DNA of 59,928 bases from Fragilariopsis cylindrus CCMP1102. Taxonomy: Eukaryota; Bacillariophyta; Bacillariophyceae; Bacillariales; Bacillariaceae. The position numbers and the translations under genes are program-made. The stretch covers positions 1-59,928 of the forward strand of contig FMBT01000536.1 in assembly GCA_900095095.1 (NCBI GenBank), in the 5' to 3' direction. The notes below the pieces were generated by a model. It had not been told where the DNA came from. It saw only the letters and a list, made by a program, of their open reading frames with translations, and ran no database searches. Positions 21,077 through 32,229 of this stretch are shown here, piece by piece (the stretch's first letter is position 1; the number at the start of each line of letters is the position of its first letter).

Positions 21077-21646
21077 CCTAGATTAACGTACGGTTATTGA
21101 ATAATTCACAAATCGATAAGCTTTTATTATCTCCATCGATCCATTCTACTTTGGTTCATTTGAAATTATTGTAATCGTGCTTTTTTAACTCTGTTGGCCC
21201 AAATGAGACGCTGTAAAGATAGATCGATATTTATCTGTCTCGGCTATTCTTTTTATAGTGTTCAAAACAAAACGGGTACTAGATAGATAAAAGTAGAAGT
21301 AAGAGAAGGGAATATATTCAATATGTGACGTTGTATCGTCACGTAAATTGTAAATTAAATCTTCGGTATTTTTATTTATTCTGAGATTTGAGATTTGTCA
21401 TGCATGAGCTGTCGGCTTTTTGATGGAAGCAATGAAAACAGTGAATTCTTGCGCACGTTCGGAAATTTCCAATCGTGTACCCTGTGATAGATAATTTACG
21501 TCGAAGTGGTAATAGAAAGAAAGAACCAGTAAAAATACAGGATTTTATATTTCTATTCATAGCTATATAGTAGAATAATAACATAATACCAGTACGAATT
21601 TTAGTACATACATGATATTATAGGTGAGTTGAACTTATTTATTGGT
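21077..21646. other. intergenic spacer
   Basis: About 570 bases between two minus-strand genes. No supportable gene is seen; short open frames on the minus strand (for example 21372-21584) lack protein-like content. Confidence 0.5.
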
Positions 21647-24060
21647 TCAATCGTTGTTATTATTCGACTTGAGTGATAAAGCGATTGTCTTTTTCAAGCG
21701 TTCTGCGGGAGAAAGACTCCTCAAGATACCGGCAAGTTCTAGCATTCGAACACCTTTTTGTCCTTCTTGGTGTTCTTGCCAGCGAGAGATGTCATCGGCA
21801 AGCACAAGTAACGCACCCATATTTCCTGGAACAGACATGGTGTTCAAAGGTGGATAAAATTCTTCCAGCAACATTCGTTGAACTTCAGGTCGAAGTACGG
21901 GTCGTAGATGGAACTCTGAATTTCGCCCCATGCCCGTGACAATAAGCATATTACTTTGTGTTGATTCTTTGTTGGCCAACGTCGCGGCTTGCTGCCTCAT
22001 GGCAATACGAACCACAGAGTGTGTCAACGCGACATTCAGACCATGTAGGTCAAGAACAAATTGTCCATTCTTTTTAACAAAGTCGAAAGGTAGGAACCCG
22101 TCTTGAACACCCGACATGAACATCTCATCCGCATCGTCATAAAGTCCATTGTTGTGGAGAGAAGTCACAGCTCCTATGTAGATCATTTCTTCGTAGACTA
22201 GCCCGTACTTTGTAACCGAGCTGGTCAAATCTTTCTGAAGACAAGTGGCAATTAATTTTCTGATCTCTTCGATGCATCCTTTTGCAGACAATACACGGAT
22301 TGCAGATAGAGCAGCTTCCAGTCGAGGTTTTCTCCCGCTCCACTCTGTCCAATCTTCTATGACACGGACTGACCAAGCGGATTGTGATTGCGACTCTAAC
22401 GATCTCGTCACTGCTATTAATGCAGGGGTCAACCGGTTGTATCTATCTTCAATTATATCGTTTGAATTATTGTCGCTGTTTGATAGATTAGTTCTCTCTA
22501 CGTACGGACGAAGGAATTGCAGTGTATTGACACATACTTGCCAACGGTCAGCTTTAGATGCGGCTTGAATAAGTGATATCCAATCTTGTGGCTGCATGCC
22601 AATGCTTGTCTTCGATGGATGGGCATCTGTGAGAATGCGAAGAATCCCAAAAATATCGTCTTCGTTAGACGGAACGTCAGAGATATGTGACATTGCTATT
22701 TCATTTTGATCAAGTTGATGTTTAGTTCGAATCTTCCTTGAAAACTCTTGTATGTCATTGGTGTACCACAGACCAGACGATAAACTTCCCTGCTTAGCGC
22801 ATTCTCGAAGAATGAAGCTATGAGTACCTCTTACAGTTTCAATCACACGAAGATTGTCAGCAATAAACGACCCGTCTTCATTCGACGATAGAACATCATT
22901 ATGAATAGAACGTAATAAACCCCGGCAAAGTTTCCATTGACCAGTGGTCGCACACGCACGAGCTACTCTACCTAAGGTACTCGGCCGTGGACGTACCAAA
23001 GCTTGGGCAATTTTATATGCACTGTACGCCCGTACCCGAGAAAGATTTTCTCCTGTCGATTCATTCTGCCCTTTCAATTTCGCAGCAGCATCTATTGCAG
23101 ACTGCGCGTACGCCAAGGCAAAGCCTTCCATACAGATAGTTGTCGGGGGAATACCCTTGGCACGCATTTTCGACAAGATGTTATAGGCATGAGCGAATTC
23201 GTTTTCTTTCAGGCAAATTTCAATAGCTTCAGCATAATGAGAATCAACAAGTACCGGTATCTTGTTTATAACATTGAAGTCATCAATCAGGCCAATGGAT
23301 TCCAAGAGCTCTTGCTGTGTCGTTAATTCCATAATTGAATTTAGATCATCTCGTCCTTCAATCAATTCAATCAAACTTTCCAAGATAATCCTTTCTCATT
23401 CTTCCCAATAGCATGAATCATTGCAGTTAGAGTCTCGCCATCCATTGGAATCCCCCGTTGGAACATGAGCTTCAGAATATCTTTAAACATCCCAAAATCT
23501 TTCCAAAATATCAAAGTAAATAGTCCTGCGTTAAACACGCCTGTTAGCGCATTCCGATTGACCATCGCAGAGTCTTGTAAACACTGACGTAAGACAGTCA
23601 TTAGTTCATCGCCGTTGGTGGAAGCATCGATGCAGTTGCTGTAAGTAATTGCATCCCGATCAACTCCTTCATTTTTCATTTGATCAATTAGGGACAATAT
23701 GGTTGTTGTTGTTGATTCTGCCTGATTCGTTGTATGATGATGGGGAAAGTCCCTATACCTAAAATTGTATTGTATGTTACAGTGTCCGGTTTCGTATCCA
23801 AATCAAAATGTTGGTGATCGTCCTTCATTTGATCAAGAAGATTTAGGGCGATATCGGTTCGCTGTTGCTGATTCATTTCTTTATTTCGTTGTTTCCATAG
23901 CTTCTTCGTATTTTTATTCCTCCCTCTCCTCGTCGTAGTTGGCTGAAGAAACTTATTTTCTTTGTTATCAAGTGAGAGAAGAGCAGCATTATAGACCCAG
24001 GTATTTGGTGGAGGGGGGCTTAGAATGTCTACGTCATCATCGCCTTCAGCTTGCCGAATA

Positions 24061-24096
<36 letters not shown>

Positions 24097-25973
24097 GTCG
24101 TCCTCGTCGTGTAATAATCAGTTCTCATTTCTTCTAACAGACGCAAAGCTGTGCGATGATTTTTCAATGAGGCACATGTCTTTATCACTGCAGAATACGA
24201 ATATTGATTAGGATTTGGAAGTTTGGGATTTGATTTCATTTGTTCCAAAAAGTCCACGGCTAGATTATCATTTGTTGTGGTCGTCGTCGTCGATCGCATG
24301 ATATTAGTAGTAGCACCAACGGCGGCTCGACCCATGGCCTTAATAGCCTGTGAACATGTCACCGTATCAGGAATAACATCATTGTTTATCATATCATCCA
24401 AAATGATCATCGTTAGTTCTGGTCCATTTTTATGATGACCGAAATCATTATCATTACTTCTTCTGTTACACAGATCTTCTGCCTTGTCTTGGAGTTTTAG
24501 AAGAGAACTGTACACGTAATTATTCCTCCATCGTATCATTTCGTTGTTATCATATCTGTGATCTTTATCTTTACTACTGAAACCATTTTTATTTTTATTG
24601 TTACCATCAGGGAGTGTACTAAATAAATCCATAGCGGCATTCCACTGCCAGCACGTAGAATACGATAAGGATTTTATGTTTGACCACATTGATTTATTAG
24701 AATCAGTTGTTGGTGTTGTTTTTGATATTGGTATTGTTGGTGCTGTCGTTGCATTTTCTATTGTAGTTGCAGAAAAATTAATTGGATCACACATCATTTG
24801 GTCTATTGATATCGAATCGGCGAGGATGGAGAGCAATATACTTATTGTATATGCATCGGGATGAATATAAATATTGGAGTAGGAAGACGAAGATGGAACC
24901 GATAACCATGACGTCGTCATTGATGGTAGTGATGGTGATATTGAAGATCCTTCCCGTATGATACTATGTTGTCGATACAAGTCAATGCATGCCTTCGATT
25001 TACCTCGACTTGCCATGGATTTCAAGAATATATTAAGTTCAAATGCTGTTGGTGGACCGGATAGAAATAAAGGCAAACGATTAGTATCATCATTATTATT
25101 ATTCCCAGGTTCAGTTGTGGTTATTGCTGTTGTGTTTCCAATCATTATATTCCATACTGATTTCAACTTTGCAGCATTGGACTTGGTTTGTGATAAAGCA
25201 TTAATCGCTTCACCAAAAATTCGAGGTGTTAGGATCGGATGATTATTGGCAAAGGCCACACTACCAGAAATCAAACGTAAAATCATTTTATAATCATGTG
25301 ATTCACCAGCCTGACGAAGTGCTGGTATCAAAGCCCGTTCTAGTACTTCCTGTATAGAGGAGAGTAATTGGATCGCACTTACACTGCTCGTATTTGTGTT
25401 CGAATTATTTTCAACAACAACAATATTCTCGATCCCATCATCCTGATCGTCGATAGCAGCATCATCAGTATCGCCATCTTCGTCGTCGAATTTTACTTCT
25501 TTCACCAGAATAGGAGTAATCTGTTTGTCAACTTTATTGTTATGCAGATAGTATGCCAAAGCATTCGCTGCTTTTATATCTCCTTTTGTTTTCCGAGCCC
25601 GTTGTAAATTATTTACGTAAGACCATAATTTTTCTAACATTTTTCGTTCGTTCTCGTCGGTTGTTGTTGTTGTGGTTGTTGTTGTTATTGTTTCGGTATT
25701 GCTTTTGTTTTTGCTTTTACTTTGATTCTTCGTGTGATCAATGTTGTTGTATCTACCATTGGCGGTGGACTGTCCCGGGACGACACCCTCCAGTATCATG
25801 GCGTCGTTTCTGTTTCTGTTTCTTGTCCTTCGTCGTCGTCGTTGCATCGTCGGATGATTAGACGATGGCATTGTTATTGTTCCTGGTTGAGAAGAAAATT
25901 GACTATAGCGATAGGAATGAGGTTGATTGATGTTTCCTCTTGATGGCGTTGTTGTTAACAATCCGTTTACCAT
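21647..25973 (-). CDS. PPR-SMR protein (organellar RNA-binding), frame-broken twice
   Basis: The start is ATG at 25973. About 1,440 residues are read in three frames: 25973-23688, ~23697-23371 and ~23383-21647. The first part is Asn/Thr/Gln-rich and then enters pentatricopeptide repeats (NTWVYNAALLSL, KPDTVTYNTILG, RDAITYSNCIDA). The C-terminus has an SMR domain with the LDLHGLN motif and TGMGRN motif. PPR-SMR proteins bind organellar transcripts or ribosomes and act in RNA processing or translation. Both frame changes are of the same sign and consistent with loss of one base, near 23740-23765 and near 23390-23396. A poly-Asn tract (24063-24096) is a trinucleotide repeat. The gene shares a divergent upstream region with uL3m, also an organellar gene. 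Confidence 0.8.
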
Positions 25974-26625
25974 TATGGAGTTGATTGGCGATGATGACCG
26001 TTCATCGTGGATGATGTTCTTGTTATTGTTCTGCCAGAGGAAGTCAATTAACAGTCCCGACGAAATGATTAGTGCAATCCTAACAAAGTGGACTTCTTTT
26101 CCGCAATTTTTGTCGTATTTTCGGCATGATTGTCTTATTTAATTCCGTCGTATTTCGAGTATTGGAACGTCGTCTAGTGTGTCGATTTTTGTGCTCCCAG
26201 TTTGTTTACAGTATGTTATTTGTTTATTCGTGATGTTTGATGCATGATGGTATGTAGAAAGAGAAAACAGAGATTTGAATAATTTTTATTTTTCAATCAC
26301 GACATCAAAAAATTCTCGGCGATGGACGAGATTGAGTTCTGACGACGGCAGGACGCCAGTGTTCATGGGTGAGGTCAACAACAATCAAAATACTGTACTT
26401 GAAAACAAACAAATCGACTACAACACAACACAACAACAACAACAACAACAACATCACAAGTTGAAAGTACAAGAGTGTAAAGCAATCTTGTTCTAGTTAG
26501 TAGAAAAAGAAAATCTGACCATAGACAAAGTTCTCCGATCGAAATCGTTGACGCTGTCTTCAAAAAAAAACTGGACTAATCGTAACGGTATCTGATATAT
26601 TACGTACCGCACACGGAATAATATC
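25974..26625. other. bidirectional upstream region of PPR-SMR and uL3m
   Basis: About 650 bases between divergent start codons of two genes likely involved in organellar gene expression. It contains a CAA-trinucleotide run (26425-26451) and no convincing gene. Confidence 0.5.
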
Positions 26626-28024
26626 ATGATATCGAATTTAACTTGTCGAATAGCCTCCGCGGTGGTTATGCCACTGCGGCGCAGCAGACCAAGTGCGATC
26701 ACAAGATTGACAAATACAGCATATTATTCCACAAGGACATCCCCTCTTTACAAAATTCATAGCTTTGGTGGAGATGATACTTCGGGCAATAAAGAACTAT
26801 CGGAGGAGGAGTTACAGCAGATAATGGATGACGAAGAAGCTCGAATGATCGCCGAAATGGAGGCGAAAAAATATCCGAATTGGAAACCGGGACAACGAAA
26901 ACGTCCGTTGATCAAAACACACAATGAGGAAGAATTTGAAAGAGAATTATTGCCGGAAATTTCCTGGACAATCCGATTTGGACCCTTCGAGATAAACGTT
27001 GTGGTGTCTTAGCCATCAAGGTTGGTATGATGCCCGTTTGGGATGATACTTGGGGTGTCCGACACCCTACGACAGTGTTATGGTTAGATCGGAATATCGT
27101 TCTGGGTCATAAAACTGTTGAAAAACATGGATATAATGCAGTAAAGGTCGCCGCCGGAGAACGCAAACTCAAGAATGTTGGAAAGTGTATCTTGGGACAG
27201 TACCAACATGATCCAAAACTGGCAAAATCACCACCGTACACCGTACGAGAATTTCGTGTGACAGACGAATCGAATCTTCTACCACTAAATTCTACCATCC
27301 ATGCCAGACACTTCGTACCTGGTCAAAATGTGGACGTATCGGGTATTTCGAAAGGAAAAGGTTTTCAGGGTGCCATGAAACGACATAATTTTAAGGGTAT
27401 GCCTGCCACTCACGGTACCTCCCTCAGTCATCGTGCACTTGGATCGACGGGTCAGTGTCAAGACCCAGGAAAGGTTTTCAAAGGGTGAGTTTTATTGAAT
27501 TTGGTAGTGTCTTCTAAAAAGTCGAAAATCGACTAGAAAGAAGATGTATTACTTTTTCAATATATGATTGATATTTACGATCACATTTTCCGTAGGAATA
27601 ATATTTCAAATTATATTAATCACCGTAGTCTTGATGACTCACAAAAAACTTCTTCTTTTTCTTTTCATTTCATTCTTATGTGTTCCAGAAAGAAAATGGC
27701 TGGTCGGATGGGAACGGATCGAGTTACTGTCCAAAATCTCCGTATCCTGAAGATCGATCGTGGTCGAAATTTGATTTTTGTGAAGGGGCATGTTCCGGGA
27801 CAAAACGGAAACTTCGTGGAGATACGAGATGCTATCAAAAAACCGTTATGGAGGACGGACAAAGTCTTGGATTCCTCGAACGACCACCCTTACCATCATT
27901 CGACTATGATCCAGAAATTGATGGTGCCGGTATGTGTCATGAAGAATTTATGCCCCTGGGTGAGGAAGATCCACTGGATCCTGATTATATGGACACTACC
28001 ATTGCAATCAAAGCACAGGCATAA
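26626..28024 (+). CDS. MRPL3: mitochondrial ribosomal protein uL3m (L3), two exons
   Basis: The start is ATG at 26626, followed by a basic, Ser/Arg-rich targeting presequence (about 45 residues) and an acidic segment. The L3 body follows: AIKVGMMPVWDDTWGVRHP, VDVSGISKGKGFQGAMKRH, and the family signature ATHGTSLSHRALGSTGQ. An intron (27485-27688, GTGAGT...TTCCAG) joins VFKG to KKMAGRMG in phase. The second exon contains RTDKV and a LERPPLPSFDYD tail. Two one-base losses break the frame, near 26951-26957 and near 27868-27872, each in a GG tract where GGG restores the family reading. The protein is placed near the peptidyl-transferase centre of the mitochondrial large subunit. Mitochondrial rather than plastid location is inferred from the presequence and family type. 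Confidence 0.88.
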
Positions 28025-28307
28025 ATGAAATTACAAGTGTTATGATGATCACACAACATTAGAATTGATGTTATTCTATGACAGATATAACGTAGGACAG
28101 TAAAGTAAGCTAAGCATTACAAGTTATAAACAAATACTATTCTGATTTTGAAGATGCGGAATATCTATGACATACATGATAGTACACGAACTTCGTATAT
28201 TCGTGTAGTTACTGAATTGTCCAAACCTATTATTATATTCTGCTACTTCAATTTTACTGAAAAATACGTTGTAGGTTTCTTGTTCTAAAAGTAGTAGCAA
28301 ATTCGTT

Positions 28308-29543
28308 TTATTTTATTTCTTTGTTTTTTTCCTCATTCTTGCATGAGGTAGTAGCAGCCGCCGCCGCCTCCGTAAGATTAAAATTTCGATACTTCTTTAA
28401 ATTTTCAATCACTGATATTCCAACAAGATTGTTACAAATCTCTACCAGTATTGTCGCGTCCGGATTGTCCAAGTTTACCGTACATTTCGGAACCACTTGA
28501 ATACAGCATCACCAACAATTTTAATAACTGTATTCCTATCTATTTTAGTACAATGTCTTCTTTGAATGTAATTGCGAATGTTTTTGTAGTACGAGATAAG
28601 TATTTATTCAATACTTCGTTAGTTGTCAGTATAAGTTCTTCGGGTGAAGCAAAGCATGTTGCCTGGATAGGGATCATTCTTGTCACAAAACGAGAACGTG
28701 GTACAGCCTTGTTGGTGTCGTTGTCTATGTCAGCCATAATACCTCGAACGGTAGAAATTGGATCCCATGGAAATGGAAGGGGAGACGATGAAGAAGAAGA
28801 TGCATTGTTGTCGTTTTTATTTTGAACTTCTGAAGAAGCGATTGCTGATGTCTCATCGATATTTTTCTCATCACTTGGACCGTTGCAAATTTATCTTGAT
28901 TTACTTCTTCTGTTACTATAACATTATCGACACTAAGCTATTAGTACTGCTGCTGTTTTAGAAGTACACTGGTTCGTCGATTCCGATTCCGATTTTGTAT
29001 TTTCGCTTTCACTTTTGATATTATTATTATTATCATTATTATTATTATTATTATTGTGTTGTTGTTATTTGATTGCGTGTATTGCGTTTGGATGGTTGGT
29101 ATTAAATCGCAATTAGGAAGGGTGCACAAAATAAATACAGTACCACGACAGCTTGTGTCATACTCTGCGAATGCTGACGACTCTAAATTTCCTCCCTGTG
29201 ATTTAAGAAGCTTTAATTCCTCTTCCAATGTCAAGCTCGAATTATTCTCTTTTTTTTCCTTGCCATCATCACCATCATCACCATCATCATCTGCTTCCTT
29301 GCTACTGCTGCTGCTACTACAACTAGGTCGATCACCATCATCTTCACCAACATTATCGCAGTGATAATAATTCAGAATCTCTAGACCTTCTCTTTCACAT
29401 TTTTTTTCCCTGCCAGTTTCACAGGTCAGCAAAACACCAGGTGCTCCCCGCTTTGGACGACGCCATTTTTTGTTTTTGCCGCCGCCGCCGCGATCGAAGT
29501 ATTTTCGTTTCTTCGAAGAAGCACCAGCGGATTTTTCACTCAT
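28308..29543 (-). CDS. THUMP-domain protein, THUMPD1/TAN1-like, frame-broken
   Basis: The start is ATG at 29543 (MSEKSAGASSKKRKYFDRGG). Family motifs in order: PGVLLTCETGREKKCEREGL (N-terminal TAN1 motif), EEELKLLKSQ, SCRGTVFILC, RSRFVTRMIPIQATCF (THUMP), ITFK(R)RHCTKIDRNTVI, and DNPDATILVEICNNLVGISV at the C-terminus. TAN1/THUMPD1 helps the acetyltransferase Kre33/NAT10 form N4-acetylcytidine at position 12 of tRNA-Ser and tRNA-Leu. At least four frame breaks separate the motifs, most curable by one added base in a short homopolymer (for example near 28505, 28562 and 28887). A poly-Asn (AAT)n linker at ~29013-29055 is low-complexity. The gene is convergent with uL3m. Confidence 0.82.
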
Positions 29544-29548
29544 TTTGT

Positions 29549-29638
29549 TGAATTGAATTGAATTGGAATTTGAATTGAATTGAATTGAATTGAATTGGAA
29601 TTGAATTGGAATTGAATTGAATTGAATTGAATTGAATC
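29549..29638. repeat. GAATT pentanucleotide-type simple repeat
   Basis: A run of gaatt/ggaatt units sits just upstream of the THUMPD1 start codon, within its probable 5' UTR or promoter. Replication slippage is the likely origin. Confidence 0.85.
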
Positions 29639-29829
29639 TAGACTAACCAGTAGAAGAGAGCAATTATGTGTATTACAGAACCTTGTGTTGTTGTTAACGA
29701 GGATCAACAAAAGCAGAACAGGCATTTTTTAATTTTTATTAAATTATTTTTACAATTTTAAAAATTGTAGGTATAAGTTCGCGATGAGTACGGTTGAGAA
29801 CAGACGCCAATTTGACATTAAGACCTATA

Positions 29830-30003
29830 TGTGAAGAGAATTAATATATCAAGCGCACACTATTGTTGCTATGCGCGATGAAGCAACGTCACTCTACTTT
29901 CACTAACTAATATATATTCATTCATCTTATAATTTACAATAATGCATGCTTAAAATACAACTTACTATCATTTTACTATTTCTTAGCCTTATTTCCCTTC
30001 GCA
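29830..30003 (+). repeat. copia 5' LTR
   Basis: 174 bp, starting tgtgaagagaatt and ending tttcccttcgca. Matches 37227-37399 except for one extra T in a T4 run at about 29981-29984. Confidence 0.95.
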
Positions 30004-30020
30004 GGTTATGAGCCCAAGAC
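30004..30020 (+). promoter_or_regulatory. primer-binding site (half-tRNA type, initiator tRNA-Met)
   Basis: The bases ggttatgagcccaagac follow the 5' LTR with no gap. GGTTATGAGCCC is complementary to GGGCTCATAACC, the anticodon stem-loop of eukaryotic initiator tRNA-Met. This is the arrangement known from Drosophila copia and yeast Ty5, in which a tRNA cut in the anticodon loop primes minus-strand synthesis, rather than the usual 3'-end CCA priming. Confidence 0.85.
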
Positions 30021-30333
30021 TTTAACGCTACTTCTGACAAGGGAAATAACAAATTTACACTTTAACAACCTTTCAACCCTTAATAAAACATCAAAATATA
30101 GGCTTCGCCTCCAACAATCCATCACATAACAAACATACCATTTTACTTCGACCATTTCTTGACACATTGACACAATTGTGTCACACCTATAACAACTAAC
30201 GCTTTATAGCAACAATCAAGTACCTTTATATTAAAGATACGCACTTTAACAACAACTTCTATTTGCTTAGGCTTCTTCTTTCTCCATTACAACACATCTT
30301 TTATAAGATACCATAAAATCCTATCCTACAACC

Positions 30334-32196
30334 ATGGCAGAAAACGACAACAACAACAACAACAATAACGAAAATAACAACGATAACAACAGCATTAACA
30401 GCAACGACAACAACGACAACGACAACGACCGTCAAGGAGGCTTTATTAGTCAAGTACTTCATCAACTCTCAACCCCACTTCGAGTGATCCGCGAAATCAA
30501 CAATCTTGAAGAACATCTTGGTCTCGATAGAACACATCTCTTTCAAGACGAAGACGTAGACGAAGAGAACCAAGCAGATAATCAAGCAGATCTCCAAGAC
30601 GTGTCATCACAACAACAACCGGAAGAAGAACATCTATCTGACGACGAGTCATACATCATGCCTACTGTTCCAACCAAATCCTACTCCTTTGGAGGCTTCA
30701 ATCTTGACTTCGATGACGAAGAACCCGCTCAAAACACCGACTTCGCTGTTGGTGTTGTAATCTCAAAAGCCGATCGTCCAAGTCCAGGTACTGATGATGA
30801 AAGAAAACTCATCGATAGCCTATGCAAGAATCAATATGGCAAATACAAATTACCTGAGACAAGTATGAAGAGCATTGAACGCTTACTCCAAAGCAGAGGT
30901 ATCATGGATACAATCAACGGAACTGAAACAACCCTAAACAAATATGACATGAAGGAGACATTTACTGTTGTCTTCCCTGTCGATGAAACCCTCAAGCGTG
31001 TCAAATTGACAATGAACTTTGATAAGACTGATATCAAGCGAGTCAATCTGTTGACAGACTTTCGAAAGGTCTCAATCGAAGAAGTAGCATTGAGCTGCTC
31101 TTGGTGGAACCTTCATGGTCACTACTATGACAATGACGAAGTCAAACATTCCCTCGGACGGGACATGAATTGGACCTATCTCCACTTCAAGAATCATGTT
31201 GACGAAGTCCTTTACAACGATATTGATAAACTCTTTCAAGAATATGAACAACAACAAAGAGGTGGTGCTCTCTTCTTCAAATTATTAACTGATGCTGTCT
31301 TAGCATCGACAGAAGATAGTCTCGCTGCTCTCGAAACTACAATCAAGCAATACAGCATTGCGAAAAATGCAGATGATGATATCCTAGAAGCTACAAAAGT
31401 GCTTAAGGCTGGATCAAAATCAATCCTTGCCATGCGAGATGATGGTAGTGGAAAAACTGCTTTACCAGATTCTTATGTATCTGATATCATTGCTGTTTAT
31501 GCCACATCAAGTGTCGATTCATTCAATGAACAAATGAATTTCTACCAACGACAACTTGTAATAAACAACCTTATGGCTGATTCTTCTGAGAAGAATACAA
31601 TCAATACCCCAGTCTTCCTTGAACGCACATTCAAGTTTGCTAACAATATGTACACTAAACTATTTAACTCTGGTGCATGGCAAGCTGCTGCAAATCAAAA
31701 AGCAAAATCCACTTTCATCTTCTGGAAGAATCGTTGCTGGAACTGCAAGAAGGAAGACTGTAACGCCGGAATCTGTAAGCTTCCAATTGATGCTGAACGC
31801 ATGGAAACAAACAGACTCGCATGGGCAAAAGAAAACAATAAAGATCCTAATGTTCGTCGCAAAAGAGAAGGAAAAGGAACCAATCCTGAATGGAAACCTC
31901 CTACTCCTGAAGAAAACAACAAGAGAGTAATCTATGGGAAGCCTCACACATGGAACGGTAGGTCATCTTGGATCCTTGATGATACACCTGAATCAGGACT
32001 CGCAACTCCAGGTTCTAACATGGCTGCTGATGACTCTGGCATCCCAAACCAAATTCAACCACCACCTGCTGATGACGCTACTGCCATCACACAAGAGACC
32101 ACCATGACACAAGAAAAACAAAATGAAATCCGTCGCCTACAAGCAAATCTAACCAACATGTCTGCTAGTCTAGCATCTATCATGAAACCTGACTGA
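30334..32196 (+). CDS. copia Gag
   Basis: 620 residues from ATG 30334 (ACC ATG context). Residues 2-32 are almost pure Asn/Asp. The middle is helical and capsid-like (about 150-450). A cysteine cluster at Cys468, 471, 476 and 481 (C-x2-C-x4-C-x4-C) sits where the nucleocapsid zinc knuckle is expected, with Cys replacing the usual His. The C-terminus has a coiled segment (EKQNEIRRLQANL). A single TGA at 32194-32196 separates gag from the pol frame, which continues in the same reading frame. Confidence 0.85.
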   Translation: MAENDNNNNNNNENNNDNNSINSNDNNDNDNDRQGGFISQVLHQLSTPLRVIREINNLEEHLGLDRTHLFQDEDVDEENQADNQADLQDVSSQQQPEEEHLSDDESYIMPTVPTKSYSFGGFNLDFDDEEPAQNTDFAVGVVISKADRPSPGTDDERKLIDSLCKNQYGKYKLPETSMKSIERLLQSRGIMDTINGTETTLNKYDMKETFTVVFPVDETLKRVKLTMNFDKTDIKRVNLLTDFRKVSIEEVALSCSWWNLHGHYYDNDEVKHSLGRDMNWTYLHFKNHVDEVLYNDIDKLFQEYEQQQRGGALFFKLLTDAVLASTEDSLAALETTIKQYSIAKNADDDILEATKVLKAGSKSILAMRDDGSGKTALPDSYVSDIIAVYATSSVDSFNEQMNFYQRQLVINNLMADSSEKNTINTPVFLERTFKFANNMYTKLFNSGAWQAAANQKAKSTFIFWKNRCWNCKKEDCNAGICKLPIDAERMETNRLAWAKENNKDPNVRRKREGKGTNPEWKPPTPEENNKRVIYGKPHTWNGRSSWILDDTPESGLATPGSNMAADDSGIPNQIQPPPADDATAITQETTMTQEKQNEIRRLQANLTNMSASLASIMKPD

Positions 32197-32229
32197 TATA
32201 CAATCGCCTATGGCGTCGATGGATGGCAC

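Noticed and set aside
24598..25242. Several hydrophobic plus-strand frames within the PPR-SMR gene
   Set aside because: Shadows of Asn/Thr/Asp-rich coding on the other strand.
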